Below are positions 46,911 through 58,165 of a stretch of 64,000 nt of DNA, in pieces (position 1 is the first letter of the stretch; every line of letters begins with the position of its first letter). The stretch comes from Diaporthe sp. PMI_573 (lineage: Eukaryota; Ascomycota; Sordariomycetes; Diaporthales; Diaporthaceae), in contig JAJTUP010000014.1 of assembly GCA_021399435.1 (NCBI GenBank), forward strand, positions 868,001-932,000. The letters are read 5' to 3'. Under the pieces are notes generated by a model. That model was not told where the DNA came from, ran no database searches, and saw only the letters and a program-made list of their open reading frames with translations. A program made the position numbers and the translations under genes.

Positions 46911-48335
46911 ATCTTGTTGGAATGAGACAAGGATTTGGTTGGTTAGTGAGAATGTGGTTCCAAAAGTGTAGAGGGTCGATATATAGGTTAAATTCGAGTC
47001 GAATCAGCCACTAAAGTATATGAGCCCGCAAAACATGCCCAGAGCTTGTCTTAATGTAATGCGCTTATATTTGAGACTCGTTCTCCCAGCCGAGGCTGAT
47101 TGTGCTTGCTATTCGGCTGGTATTAGCAAGACTACGACGATGCGGAAGAGCTACGTTCCAGTGCCACTTCCTGCTCAGAGGCTCAGAGAGATTGGAAGGA
47201 AGGGATGAAGTAGATCATATCAGCCCAAGAGCGTGCGTGACTGAGACCAGTACTTTTCATGAACACGGCTCATCAATGAAGGCCTCCAGAACAGCTATCC
47301 TCCAACCTCATCGCATATTCTATTCTAGTCCCTATGTTCAGCTCCCCAAGATCTTGTGATTGCGCCTCCGCAACCGATAACTGAAGTGAAACTACCACAC
47401 CCAAATACCAACTAACTTCCGATGGTCCCTAAACCAGCCAGTGCAAAAACGAGTACTGTAATCACCATGGTCGCACGTCACACACCCACCTTACTGAAGA
47501 CATGCCATCTCTCCTGGACGCCTTCAGGGTGAGCGAGTAGCACGGTCTGAAGAACTGACAAGGCGAGTGACAGTGCCGCAAACTCTTTTAGGAATCGAGT
47601 CGTTTTCCAAAACGACTCCTCATAGAACTGTGCTTACAGGAAAGCTTTCTTTATGGTTTCATTTTGGAATATACACACGGCCAAGGGAAAGCTTGATGGG
47701 CAGATCTCGCTGAGACACCACCGAGGAGTGATGTCGGCGTCCTGTACGCTGGGTCAGTCGCGAGTGAAAGCTACGGGGGCATCATACGTGAGTGCCTCTT
47801 TCGATGGGCTTTATATACATGACCTTACTGATGACTGCTGCTGGATGGGATGAAATCCCACCTCCTTTGCCATCTCGAAATCCGAGGGATAAACCTGGCT
47901 CATATCTGATACGTATTTGGCTGAAAGTCCGGGGCTATCCACCAAAACTAGACTTTCGGAGAGCAGGCCAGTATTCAGACGCGGATCCGATAGATCTGAA
48001 CGAGTTCCGAACACACTCGGCTCAGAGTCAGCAATTGCTCCACAAAATCCAGGCTTCCGGCCAACAGCGGAAAGCGGCCAGGCTCAGCTATGATTGTCAG
48101 TCGATCACCTAGAACATCAGAACTTGGGGATGGATTTGCTGTGGTGCAATGCCAGAAGAGTCCATCCTCCGTGAATTTCTGAGTCCCGGCAGGAAGAATT
48201 CTGTGAGGAGACTTAAAATGATTCGTAACAAATAGGTCAGCACAGCATATGGTCTAAAGCATCCATAATCGCGTTCGCTCTGCTCATCCCATTGTATCTG
48301 CAACAGTGACAATTCTTTCAGTTCGATCCCACACG
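46911..48335. other. Intergenic, no gene seen
   Basis: About 1.4 kb between the secreted precursor and the P450 relic. Open frames are short and without domain resemblance. Confidence 0.4.
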
Positions 48336-48905
48336 ATGGCTAATCAAACAGACCCCGACACACTGACAGGCATTGTGCTAACACAGGTCATCCAGGCCAC
48401 GCCTTCTATCCACGAAAACAGCACCAGTTACATCGTAGCTGGTGTCGCAATTGCATTCACACTCCTACTGCGACGGCTTTCCTCTCTTCCCTTGGATCCG
48501 CGTGAGCCACCGCTTGTGAGGACATGGCTTCCGTACTATGGCTTCCTGCTTGGCCTATACAGAAAGGGGATGGACTATTTCGACATGATCCGGTGAGCAC
48601 TCAGCCTTGATGGTTCGTGAATCCCAGGCACAGGAATTGGCTAACCGTCAAACAAGGCCTGCCGCAAAGCCCGGGATGGCTGCAGTGCAACTCCTGAACA
48701 CCAAAGTCTACACAGCCTGGTCGCCGTCCGTCATCCAGACGTGCATGCGTTCCAGATTCATGTCTGTCGATAATGGCATGGCTATAGGGTTGGGTTGGCA
48801 ATGCGCTTGTTTGGCATGTATGTCTCCGAAGAACAAATCAAGGACATTTGGTATAACATTTATGTGTGCCACTTTCCTGTTGAAGATCACTTGCAATTTA
48901 TGCTC
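48336..48905 (+). pseudogene. Cytochrome P450 5' fragment (relic)
   Basis: Exon 1 (48336-48592) encodes a membrane anchor and the start of a P450: SYIVAGVAIAFTLLLRR, then SLPLDPREPPLVRTWLPYYGFLLGLYRKGMDYF, the usual proline-rich hinge and helix A region. After a 64-nt intron (48593-48656) exon 2 gives KPGMAAVQLLNTKVYTAWSPSVIQTCMRSRFMS, the next P450 block. Shortly after, the family pattern (MRLFGMYVSEEQIKDIWYN) continues only in another frame, near 48800-48860, so there is a frameshift, and everything after about 170 residues, including the I helix and heme-binding Cys region, is absent. The relic stops just before the convergent DUF6594 gene. Intact relatives are about 500 residues. Confidence 0.7.
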
Positions 48906-48953
48906 ATGAAATTATTCCAAGTATTGAAGTCTAAGTTACCATGCAACACGTAG

Positions 48954-49913
48954 CTAAAAGCTGGTAGGAGCATTGGATATAAAAACTGAAAGTATAGCTG
49001 TATATGCAGCACAAACAATGACCATCTCCAAATGTGACACCTTGAGCATGACGGAAACAAAACAACAAAACAGAATGATGCTGACAGTGATGATAGCGAG
49101 ATGAATGCCTTTGCTCGACTGTTCTGACAACAGTACCAGCGGTACCAGTAAGAACGCAGCGAGCAAAAGAGCCGAAATGACCCGTGCAACAATGTTAGCC
49201 ACGTATGATGTACTCTGCTGGGACCACTCCTTCGCACCGCGAATGTTAGACGGACGACATTCTTCTGCAGACGAATTCCTGGCAGCCAAATTCTGGTAGC
49301 GTTTGTTGCGAAGAGTTTTCTGCAGCCATCGCTGGATTGGATCCTCCCGTATTCGATCAAATTGTCTGTCTACCCTTAACAGCCTCATCTTGTGCATTTC
49401 CGGCAAACTGAGGTCTTGATGATAGGATGAATGCTGCTCATCGTCAAGCAGTGAGAAAGTTTCCAGTGACATGATCTGGCTGAAGGAGACCAAGGCGTCG
49501 TCTGTGGCACACCGGTCAATACTGCCATCCGGAGGTGGTTGGAACTAGTGCTCACCGTATTCTTTCAACAGTCGTCGCAGTTTTCCCATTGAGCCATCTT
49601 GAAGCATCGCCTCGAAATTCACCGACTCCTTGTCTCGTTTACAATAATTCAGACCTAATCTGTCCTCAGAACTGATTTCAAGACCTAGGCTCAATCCCGC
49701 CTGGTACACCATACGGTCCAATTTGCCGATTTCTTCTTCAAGTAAGCGGAGGTTGAGTAAATGTGATGTTTTAAATCGTCGAAACCCATAAAGAGTCAGG
49801 TTGTGATCCGCAGTGCTTAGTTGCCAATGCCTTGCGAACTGGCCTTGAGAATCATGGTTTGGGGCCTTCGGTTTTGAATCGTTGGTGGTGTTTCCTGCAG
49901 GTCGCCCGGCCAT
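48954..49913 (-). CDS. DUF6594 family membrane protein
   Basis: Exon 1 49913-49556 and exon 2 49501-48954 (54-nt intron) give 301 residues. After a polar N terminus come the family's leucine-rich coiled-coil (HLLNLRLLEEEIGKLDRM), LRRLLKEYGDDALVSFSQIM, and a loop with RNKRYQNLAARNSSA-like polar residues. The C terminus has three closely spaced membrane helices: VISALLLAAFLLVPLVLL, IITVSIILFCCFVSVML, MVIVCAAYTAILSVFI. This is the typical order of DUF6594 proteins, which are numerous in Pezizomycotina and often near NLR or transposon-rich loci; their function is not established. It sits next to the NLR-like gene (divergent, 780 bp apart). Confidence 0.83.
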
Positions 49914-50692
49914 GACTTGGATTGGATGTGTGTTGTAGTTGCAATTACACTATCTCAAAATATGGAATGAAGTACGCATACAATGCAATAGTTTAGCGCA
50001 ATAATAGGGAAAGCCGAAAGCAGCGAGTTTGGACTTTGCGAGACGCTAAGGTCGGAAAATGAACGGTGAATGCTGAAGAGTTCTCGGATGACTTATGGTG
50101 CTCCCTGAGGGAGGGGGTCAAAGGTTATGCAGGACAATCGCATAATCCTGGTGGCCTAATGGTCGTCACTCGTCCTGTGTTACCCAAGCGCGGTTTAATG
50201 TAGAAAAGAAAGGAATATACGTCCATTTGACTTCGCCTGGAAGACACAAGAGGGTGATGAACGGGGCTGTCGACACATGTGAGGCGAAGGTCTACGCTAG
50301 ATGGTCCTACAACTCAGCACTGCGCCTCGATAAGCCCAAGGCAGATTGTGTTCGTTAGGCATCATGGTGGGCGTTCCCCTGTCCCTTCCTGCCGTAAGGG
50401 GCAGGTCGATTGGAACTCATGCAGGCTGACAAAGCCCTGTCATGCACCCCTCCTCCTATTGCACTGCGTCTGGTGTGTGGAAAGTGTACCAATGAAAGGC
50501 TACTTGGGAGTGCCCAGGTGGTACATAAAAGGCATTGCTGACTGAAAAGTTTTCATTTCAGAAGTTTCCCGTCCATGCTGACGATTCTGTCCTCTCTTCT
50601 GTAAAATCTCAGTTTACACATAACATTCCTGCTTAACACTCAATATAAATAAGTCTTGCGCGCTACGAGTCGTTAAATCATTCGAGCCTTCA
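49914..50692. other. Intergenic between divergent DUF6594 and NLR-like genes
   Basis: About 780 bases acting as both promoters. A TATAAAT element is listed at 50644-50650. No coding frame recognised. Confidence 0.4.
50644..50650 (+). promoter_or_regulatory. TATA-like element
   Basis: TATAAAT 43 bases before the ATG at 50693. Confidence 0.4.
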
Positions 50693-53600
50693 ATGTCTGA
50701 CCGCAGCAAGTACACTGTGGGATGGATTTGTGCGATAGAAACTGAACTAACAGCGGCTCGACTGTTTCTTGATGAAGAAAATAAAATACATCAGGGCAGC
50801 TGCCACAGCATGACGCAAACAGCTATACCTTGGGCAGAATCGGTGCTCATGATGTCGTCATCGGTCTTCTGCCAATGTGGCAGTATGGAACAAACAATGC
50901 TGCCATAGTCACCAGCAACATGATACGAAGCTTTCCCAACCTCCGATTTTGCCTCATGGTCGGAATCGGTGGTGGCGCTCCAACCAGGGAACACGACATC
51001 CGACTGGGAGACATAGTTGTCAGTGTCCCTGACTATGGGACCACGGCTGTGATACAGTACGACTACGGAATAGCACTGCAGGGAAGGGGATTCGAACAGA
51101 CAGGAACTTTGAACCTACCGCCCAACGGCCTCCTGTCGGCAATCGCCCGACTCAAATCGGATTTTGCAATCCGTGGACAGTTTTTGTCGCAAGAGGTGTC
51201 TTCCGCCTGTCGAAGGCTTCCTGGGATCCGGAGGCGACAGGAGTATGAATACCCTGATGGCAGCACCGACAGGCTGTATAGATCTGCTTTCATCCATACG
51301 AGCACGGGATGTTGCACGGAAGAAGACGACCAGACTCAACATAATCTAGTCGCAAGACCACCACGAGATGAGGATAATGAACCGGTCGTACATTATGGAG
51401 TGATTGCGTCGGGAAATGCGCTAATGAAAGATGCCCGGGTTCGCGACAGATTGGCAGCAGAAAGAGGGATCCTGTGCTTTGAGATGGAGGCGGCGGGAAT
51501 GATGAATCAGCTAGCTACACTGGTGATCCGGGGTATTTGTGACTACTCAGACAGTCACAAAAACCAGGATTGGCAAAAGTTTGCGGCTATGGCGGTGGCC
51601 TGTTACGCGAAGAAGCTTCTCTGTAATATTCCAGCGACGGAAGTACAGGCACAGCAGAGGCTGAGCGACATTGGAGACCTGTTACAACCTCGTTAGTACT
51701 ACCAAGAATATCTCTATTGGCAATAGCAGAGTCTCAATGTATCCACAGTTTTCGACATTGTCCAAACAAGAGAATCGCGACTTCAAGAACAAGCAGATCA
51801 AGAGTTGTTGAATTGGCTAACGAATGCCGACTTCAGTCTTTTGCAGTTGCAGTACTCCAGGAGGCGCCAACCGGGGACGGGAGACTGGTTAATCAAGTCA
51901 CCCAAATACACCGAATGGCGAAGGAAACAAGGCTCGACCTTGATTGTCCGGGGAGGAGTCGGAACAGGCAAAACCATCCTCGCAGCCCTAGTTGTCGACG
52001 ATCTTCAAACGCAAAATATGGAAACTCTCAGGGCCGCAACTGCCTATATCTACTGTAATTCCACCACGGATATCAGACAAATACTGTCTACAATAGTGAA
52101 GCAACTCGCTCAGCAAAGGCCTTTCCTCCCGACCGACTTGCGAGAGATGTATCAGTCCTGCCGGGTGTCTTCTAGGACGCCGACGCTCGAAGAACTGTTC
52201 ACGGGCTTAGAAATCATGTCACAAGCTTTTGATACGGTTTACCTGGTAGTCGATGCCTTAAACGAATGCACCCAAGACACTCAAAGCGTTCGCATGGTTG
52301 CAGGACATGAAATCGTCAGTTATCTCCAAAGGGCTCATGGTATTGAAACCGTGAATATTCTGATTACCACACAAACTGGTCACAACATTCTCCATATGTT
52401 CGCTGGCGCCGTGGCATTAGAAGTCGCTGCGGACGAGAAGGATCTCAGGATGTTCATCGAAGGACAGCTATCAAGTCTTCCAGTTACATTCATTGCCAAT
52501 CACGACTTGCGAGAAAGTATAGTCACCGCAGTAGTGAGAGCATCACATGGAAGGTACGTTCACAAACCTTTTGTGTTGTGGAATGAATTTCCATGGCAAC
52601 TGACAAACTTCAAGGTTCTTGGCGGCACGAGCACTGTTGAACACTATCAAAACCAAAGTCAGCGTCAGAGAAATACAAACTTTCCTAAGAGGAATTACGC
52701 TACGCCCAGGAGAAAGTCTTTTTCCTATATATGAAGCTGCCATGGAAAAGATCGAGGGGTCCGAATTTCGAGAGTTGGCTCACCAGTCCCTGGCCTGGGC
52801 CACCCGTGCTTTCAAATCGTCCAGTTGTCTTGACCGAGTTGCACTTCAACACGCTCTGGCCACCGAGCCTGGATCAGAACGACTCTATGAGGATAACTAC
52901 CGGGACCTGCAGCAGGTTGTTTCTTGCGCAGCTCCGTTTCTTGACGCGATGAGTTTAGCGTGGGTTCGTTTGGCGCATTCCACAATGAATGGATTCTTTG
53001 CGACCTGGAAAGACCATGAAGGTCGCAACTGGGGAAGAACTGGGCCCAAGGATTGGCTTCCCTGTGCGGATGCCTACATGACGAGAGTGTGCGTGGCGTA
53101 TCTGACAATGTCAGACAAGATGAAAGGTACAGGGACCCGGGTGAGTGCTGCGCTCCTCGAATATGCCAGGATGTGGTGGGGCCATCATGCACGCTGCGCA
53201 ATCCAGGAGCCTTCGACTGCTATGGAACACCACGCTTTTAAGACTTGGGTCCTCGACCCTGACGAGATGCAAGCCGAGATCCGAGCGTACATGGATGCTT
53301 TCGACTACTTCAATACTCCACGCAAATTAACTACCAAGACAAGAATGGAGGCCCTCAGCGAAGCGGCTTTCTACGGCCTTTGGGCAGTAGTCAAAGAAAT
53401 GGTTGTCAACGGCTATCTTGGGAATGCTCAGGACCCGACACCCCTTCTTGCCCGCTTCGAGGGTGTCTCCATCACCCTTGAGTTCAGGCGGTACCGGGCC
53501 GGCCTGTACCACACATTCAATGCTAAGCAGCACAAAAGGGACAAAGTGTCCGAGACTTATGGATACGTCATTGATATTCTGAGAGAATCTAGAAAAGATT

Positions 53601-53908
53601 TTGATGTCGACAGGAATGACCGATCTGCATTGTCGTCAGCAGTGAGGGAGGGTTACGCTTCTCTGGCAGCATTATTACGATATCATGGAGCCAAGGAACA
53701 CGTCAACGAAGCAGGAGGTGTAAAGATAATGCGGGCTGAGAGGCAGAATGGGGCAAGTCTAGGGCAAGTTGTAAATAAATTGTTTGGGGAGTCTGATGGT
53801 GCCCAGTATTACCAGAGTGTACCGGTCGCCGCCGTCATGCACCGTGGGGACGAAATGGTTGCAAGGAGTAGGCCGATGGTTACCAGACAACATATCTATC
53901 TTCAATAA
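50693..53908 (+). CDS. Nucleoside phosphorylase-NACHT STAND protein (NLR-like), frame break near the 5' end
   Basis: Three coding blocks: 50693-51691, 51749-52553 and 52615-53908. The start MSDRSKYTVGWICAIETELTAARLFLDEE is the standard opening of fungal PNP_UDP domains, but between about 50785 and 50815 the family pattern shifts by one base into the frame of PQHDANSYTLGRIGAHDVVI, so the gene as written is broken or carries a base error. The phosphorylase part has VGIGGGAP, RLGDIVVS, HYGVIASGNALMKDA, CFEMEAAGMMN and RGICDYSDSHKN. The NTPase has P-loop GGVGTGKT, Walker B YLVVDALNEC and a sensor-like NILITTQTG. A helical region follows, then one ankyrin-like stretch (DRSALSSAVREGYASLAALLRYHGAKEHV). 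The architecture is that of fungal NLRs implicated in heterokaryon incompatibility and immunity. Total near 1,030 residues if the frame is continuous; the repeat domain is unusually short. Confidence 0.75.
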
Positions 53909-54170
53909 TGGCTTGTATAACCGGGCTGGGTGGTCTCCTTCAGATAGTGGGAGGCAATGGCATATTTAGTCATCACTCGCCGTGAACGATAATTACTTTG
54001 TACGTGAGACACTGTATTAGGAAGCGAATATTAGCAGTGGACCTTTTTTCAATCTGTTTTCCGTTTCCCATCTCCCCGATTCATGTGGGGGTCGTGGGAA
54101 ACCTGACAGAAGAGTATTCAAGAGGTCAGGAAAAGGTCTAAAAGATCTTCACAAAATCGGCCGCCAAAAG

Positions 54171-54210
54171 GGAAAAGAAAAGAAAAGAAAAGAAGAAGAA
54201 AAAAAAAAAG
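54171..54210. repeat. AAAAG microsatellite grading into poly(A)
   Basis: Four or so AAAAG units, then AAG and an A-run of about 11. On the minus strand this is a long oligo-T stretch directly after the hairpin at 54214-54226. Confidence 0.75.
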
Positions 54211-54213
54211 AGC

Positions 54214-54226
54214 GGCGATTCTCGCC
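54214..54226 (-). terminator. Hairpin followed by oligo-T on the minus strand
   Basis: GGCGA-TTC-TCGCC, a 5-bp stem with 3-base loop, followed on the minus strand by more than ten T. The same arrangement (GGCGA-TTA-TCGCC plus T-run) forms the trailer of tRNA-Lys at 55931-55957. No tRNA is found upstream of this copy. Confidence 0.35.
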
Positions 54227-54593
54227 AGAAAATGAGTATGCACGCGCACATTAACTTGTTAATAGCCTGTGTCCCGAATGAAACTATTCTGCTGCGAATA
54301 TCATTGCCTCCTTGGCGGAGAGTAGCGGTTCTACTATATTACAGAAAACTCCAAGTGGCAGTCCATAACGCACCTGAATGATGTGTTAGTTAGGCACCAG
54401 AGCCGGGCTTTAACAATTATTCTCCTCTTGTTAAGAATGGATGGTGATACTGTCTCATAATATTCCAGTAGTGTTGCAATTGCCTGACAATAAGGTTCCG
54501 ACTAACTAGCAATAAGTCGTTTACGAGCACTCATTCTTTCGAGTAAATCGGGCCGTCAAGAGTCTCCAGCACCATCGCATCAACCCATAGCGC

Positions 54594-54998
54594 TCATGAC
54601 TGCATCAGCCCGAGTCCCACAAAAGCAACCACTCCCGCGCCACCCCATAGCGCCCATATTCCCTTATCCCAGCCTCTCGGGCCCTGCATTGCAACACAGG
54701 TATCCGTCACACACACCAGAGTCCACGCCGTTGTCAGAACTCCCATCTCCTTCTCCTTTCCTTCACGATAGAACCAAAACAGCGCCGCCGCTGCGGCAAC
54801 GTCACGTATGCCAAGGAAGACCATTCCTTTCTCGGCCATGGCGGTGCCTTCGGGTGTAGTAGGCACGACTCCAAGTGAGTCTGCAGCAGCAGGTGGCGAG
54901 AGTATGGCCAAGGCTCCTAGACCAAAGAAGGTAGTACTAAGGCCGAGGCCGAGGAAGCGCCATGTTGAGTGGGCGAGGAGGCGGTTGGGGAAAGCCAT
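54594..54998 (-). CDS. DUF4267-like small integral membrane protein
   Basis: Single exon, 134 residues from ATG at 54998. Four hydrophobic helices: FLGLGLSTTFFGLGALAIL, MVFLGIRDVAAAAALFWF, MGVLTTAWTLVCVTDTCVAM and GIWALWGGAGVVAFVGLGLM. The GIRD motif at the start of helix 2 and the KG-W loop before helix 4 fit the fungal DUF4267 family, whose function is unknown. There is no signal peptide apart from the first helix. The neighbouring + strand frames are its shadows. Confidence 0.8.
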   Translation of the reverse strand: MAFPNRLLAHSTWRFLGLGLSTTFFGLGALAILSPPAAADSLGVVPTTPEGTAMAEKGMVFLGIRDVAAAAALFWFYREGKEKEMGVLTTAWTLVCVTDTCVAMQGPRGWDKGIWALWGGAGVVAFVGLGLMQS

Positions 54999-55965
54999 CG
55001 TCAGGCCGGCTTGGAGGATGAGTGGTAATTATACGGTAGGTGGGAAAACAAGTGAGCTGGGAGAAACAGCTGTGTTGAAATGTGATTGGATGGTTCTTTG
55101 TTTGAAGGAAGGAGGAGCTGCATAACACGCACAACTGCAGAGTGAGAGAGTTTTAATAAGGACAGAACAGAAAGTCAGTTGCTTGGAAACTGATCAATTA
55201 CAGGAAGGGCGTGGCTAAGGTTTCGATTATTAATCTAGCATATACCTTAACACCGCCCTTCAAACTGTAATTATCGGGGCCAAGGGGCCAACTTGAGGCG
55301 CCCAGGACCCAGAAGGTCCATTCACATAGCTTATCTTATTAGTCCAACTGGTAAAACCACTGTGGCCATTTTGTAGCTTTGCTACCTCTTCTTTCTTTCA
55401 CTTAGGGAACCATAGGTGTAGATCAACAATTTTTCATAGTCAACTTGTGCCCTTGATGCCATGAGACACAAGGACCATTGTAATAATTATTGTGGAAGAA
55501 GTTATAAATTAGCATTGATCCAGGCCCATCAAGCATTTTGGTTGTCAGAGGTTGTGAGCCTAGATAGCTTAATCAGACATCTTGCGATCCAGAATGGTGA
55601 ACAAGCATGGGTTTCCACCCGATGCAAGGGGTTGGCTGTATGTCAAGTACTTTCACCGGCCGGTTCTCCATCTCTCATCTCTGGGATCTGGAATTGAAGT
55701 CTGTGTAACCTGACCAAGGGTGGCACAAGGACCTGAAAACAGTACAAAGAGGGGATCTCGACGGGATTTAAGCCTAACGTGGGTTAGTGGGGGCCTTACA
55801 TCCAAGCCTTTCGGGCATTCAATATCACAATCACCCCTACTCTCACACTACGACAGGGCGGGCCCGGGAGCCCAAATAACACCAGAGTGCGACCTCTGCA
55901 TGCCTCTGACTCAACAGAGGCTAAAAAGAGAGAGAAAAAAAAGAGGCGATTATCGCCGGGAATTG
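54999..55965. other. Intergenic, ends with tRNA-Lys trailer
   Basis: About 970 bases, AT-rich to 55500. The last 40 bases (55925-55965) are the trailer of the minus-strand tRNA, with hairpin GGCGA-TTA-TCGCC at 55945-55957 and an oligo-T terminator (A-run at 55935-55942 on the + strand). No coding frame recognised. Confidence 0.5.
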
Positions 55966-56086
55966 AGCCCGACGTGGGGGTCGAACCCACAACCTTGAGA
56001 TGCACTGTCCCTGTCAGAATCGTGAGGTCCTCGACAGGTTCTTGACGAGTAAGAGTCTCACGCTCTACCGATTGAGCTAGCCGGGC
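55966..56086 (-). tRNA. tRNA-Lys(CTT) with 48-nt intron
   Basis: On the minus strand: acceptor GCCCGGC/GTCGGGC, D arm GCTC AATCGGTA GAGC, anticodon stem TGAGA/TCTCA around CTCTTA plus A, T arm GTGGG TTCGACC CCCAC, discriminator T. Removing the 48-base intron after position 37 leaves 73 nt. The anticodon is CTT (lysine). A hairpin and oligo-T terminator follow. The 5' flank contains a duplicated 5' half. Confidence 0.93.
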
Positions 56087-56355
56087 GTCTGTAAGACGCC
56101 AGTTCGTTGGGAGACAGACCGTGCACGGCACTTTATGGGCGAAACAACGCGGGTTGACTCGCTAACAACGGAAACCGGCTGGAGGGGAAATCGACCGTCG
56201 AGGCAGCACGCTCCATCGATTGAGCTAGCCGGGCGTCTGTAAGACGCCAGATGTTGGAAGGCGGAATGCAGGCGGGTACTGTTAGGCGAAACAACGTGCT
56301 GACTCGCCAACGCCGGAAGCCGCCTGCAGTGCTATCGACCGTGGAGGTAGCTGCG
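56061..56355. repeat. Imperfect tandem duplication (about 148 bp) including the 5' end of tRNA-Lys
   Basis: 56061-56208 and 56209-56355 align: CGCTCTACCGATTGAGC/CGCTCCATCGATTGAGC, then an identical AGCTAGCCGGGCGTCTGTAAGACGCCAG core, GGCGAAACAACG and ATCGACCGT. The second copy carries a relic of the tRNA 5' half at 56209-56234, without anticodon or T arm. Confidence 0.85.
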
Positions 56356-57435
56356 CATCGGCCACCACTATTGTGACATGTGTATCGTCGCGCGCTATCT
56401 TGTGTCGTCCGTGGTGGGATGGCTCATCGTGGAAGGCATTCGTCCGACGTGGCATGGGGGCCATCGAACCGTGGACGGGGTAGGATCGTCGAGGGTGGCA
56501 CAGTCGGGTGCAGCGGGAGCGTATCCTCGGTGCTGACAAGAGACGAGGCGGACGGCATGGTCTCCCACGACGGAGCCAGTCAAGGGCCCAGGATGCGCAT
56601 TCAATGGCTCTGGGCTGCTGGCTGCTGGTGTTGGTGTTGGCAGCTGCCAGACGACCGCGCCAGGGATCGGGGGTGAGCAGGCAAGGAGACGGTCGTCACG
56701 TCAATGTAGGTAGGCCGAGAGCCGTGTCATCCTGCTGGTCCATAGCTTGAGTAGATGGTACGGCTGCACTGGGGCGTGGAAACGAGAGAGAAGCTGGCTG
56801 CCGAGATGAAGTGTCGTGGAGCAACAAGTGCAGCTTAGGATGGATGACGTTGGACAGGGTGTCTCCTCGGGCAAGGGAGACAGTCCAGCAGAAGGGCAGG
56901 TAGGGCGGCCCCAGGTGAGGAAGCAGTGAGCTCCAAGCTGAGGGGTAAGAGCCCCTTGCCACTTCCCCTTTGGGCATGCACGTTTCAACTGATTGGCCTG
57001 GGGCCACGCTGCATCTCCCCCCGGGCCGCCGCCCCCACCCGCTTGCGGGCATCGAGGCGCCTGCATGCATGTGTCTATTGTGTACAGTATGCAGGGCCAC
57101 GACATGCAGGAGGAGCAGCATCTAGCCCGGCCGGCGAGGGTGAAAATTGTACGTATTCAAAATTCTCATTAGACGCGCCAATGCTGATACGAGCCCTCGG
57201 TAAGCAGAGTTTTCTGACTGTAACTGCTTCCAGTTTTCGTCACAGGTCGTAACTATTGAACCCGGTGAGCTGCTGTGACCTCACACAGCCACAGCATGTT
57301 GCCCTTCTCCTCATCCTTTCCTCTTTCGTCGCTGCACTGATCCTCTGTGGGCAGTCCCACAACATCAGACCACTTGGTCAAGTCCGCCCTGGGCATTTCG
57401 TACTACCTCTCCACCACAGCATACCACTGCAGCGC
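56356..57435. other. Intergenic, no gene seen
   Basis: About 1.1 kb of GC-rich sequence. Frames overlap on both strands with chance composition. No gene recognised. Confidence 0.4.
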
Positions 57436-58018
57436 TTAGTACCCTTCGATGACCGTCGGGAGAGGAACCGGGGTCACATTAGCGCAGTCGTCCGGCGTGA
57501 TGGTGATGATTCCCCAGCCGGTCTGGCAATTCCTGCATGAGCCCGTCGCGGTGGGGCACACAGTCGTCGTGGTGGGCGACACGGCCATACTCGGGCAGCC
57601 GCATTCCAACGTCACAGCCGCTGATGGCAAGACAAAAAAACCTGTCAGCGTGCGATCCTCCACAGGTGACATAGGCGAGCCCAGGCCAAGACTCAATCCT
57701 TGCCTGGGGGCCAGAAGTAAGTCGGGGTGATATACGTACCGTCAGCAAAACACAACCCAGAGTTCGTGCACGACGTGGGGCAGCCCGTGTCCGCCGTGAC
57801 TGTTGCTGTTGGCCGGAACGTGCAGTACGCAGGAAGTCTGGTCGGGATCTCGACTATTACGGTGGTGATATCCTGGCGAGGTGCAACCTCGATGGGGTTC
57901 GCTGCCACCAGTGTGCTGTTTTTTTGTCAGTCCTTGGTTCGTGGCCCGGTTACACCCGTCTTGGGGCAGGCTCGGCTCACCTGGACAGCAAAGCGACGAC
58001 GGCAGTGAAAGACTTCAT
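57436..58018 (-). CDS. Secreted ten-cysteine protein
   Basis: Exons 58018-57981, 57915-57740 and 57620-57436 join to 132 residues. The signal peptide MKSFTAVVALLSSTLVAA is itself split by intron 1. The mature part begins NPIEVAPRQD and has ten cysteines: AYC, GCPTSC, GLC, ECGC, VC, SCRNC and DDC, with Thr-rich spacers (SPTTTTVC). Small, Cys-even and secreted suggests a wall protein or effector; no named domain. For intron 2 I chose the CATCAG acceptor after a T-rich tract; a second CAG (57644-57642) 21 bases upstream is in frame and would add seven residues. A TATA-like box lies about 140 bases before the start. Confidence 0.75.
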
Positions 58019-58156
58019 GTTGGTGAGTGGTAGACGTAAAGTACAGAACGTTGTGTCAAGTCTTAAGAGGTCAATATCTGTAATGTGGTGAAGCAAGATA
58101 GGGCCGAGGACTTGGACTTCTCAGATACGTCGCTCTTTCTGGACTGACACACACAC

Positions 58157-58165
58157 ATATATATA
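58157..58165 (-). promoter_or_regulatory. TATA-like element
   Basis: TATATATAT on the minus strand beside a CA/TG run, about 140 bases before the ATG at 58018. Confidence 0.45.

Larger units (their letters stand above)
53909..54593. other. Intergenic with A/G-rich microsatellite and hairpin
   Basis: About 680 bases. Contains an (AAAAG)n/A-run stretch (54171-54210) followed by a small hairpin; see separate entries. No coding frame. Confidence 0.45.
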
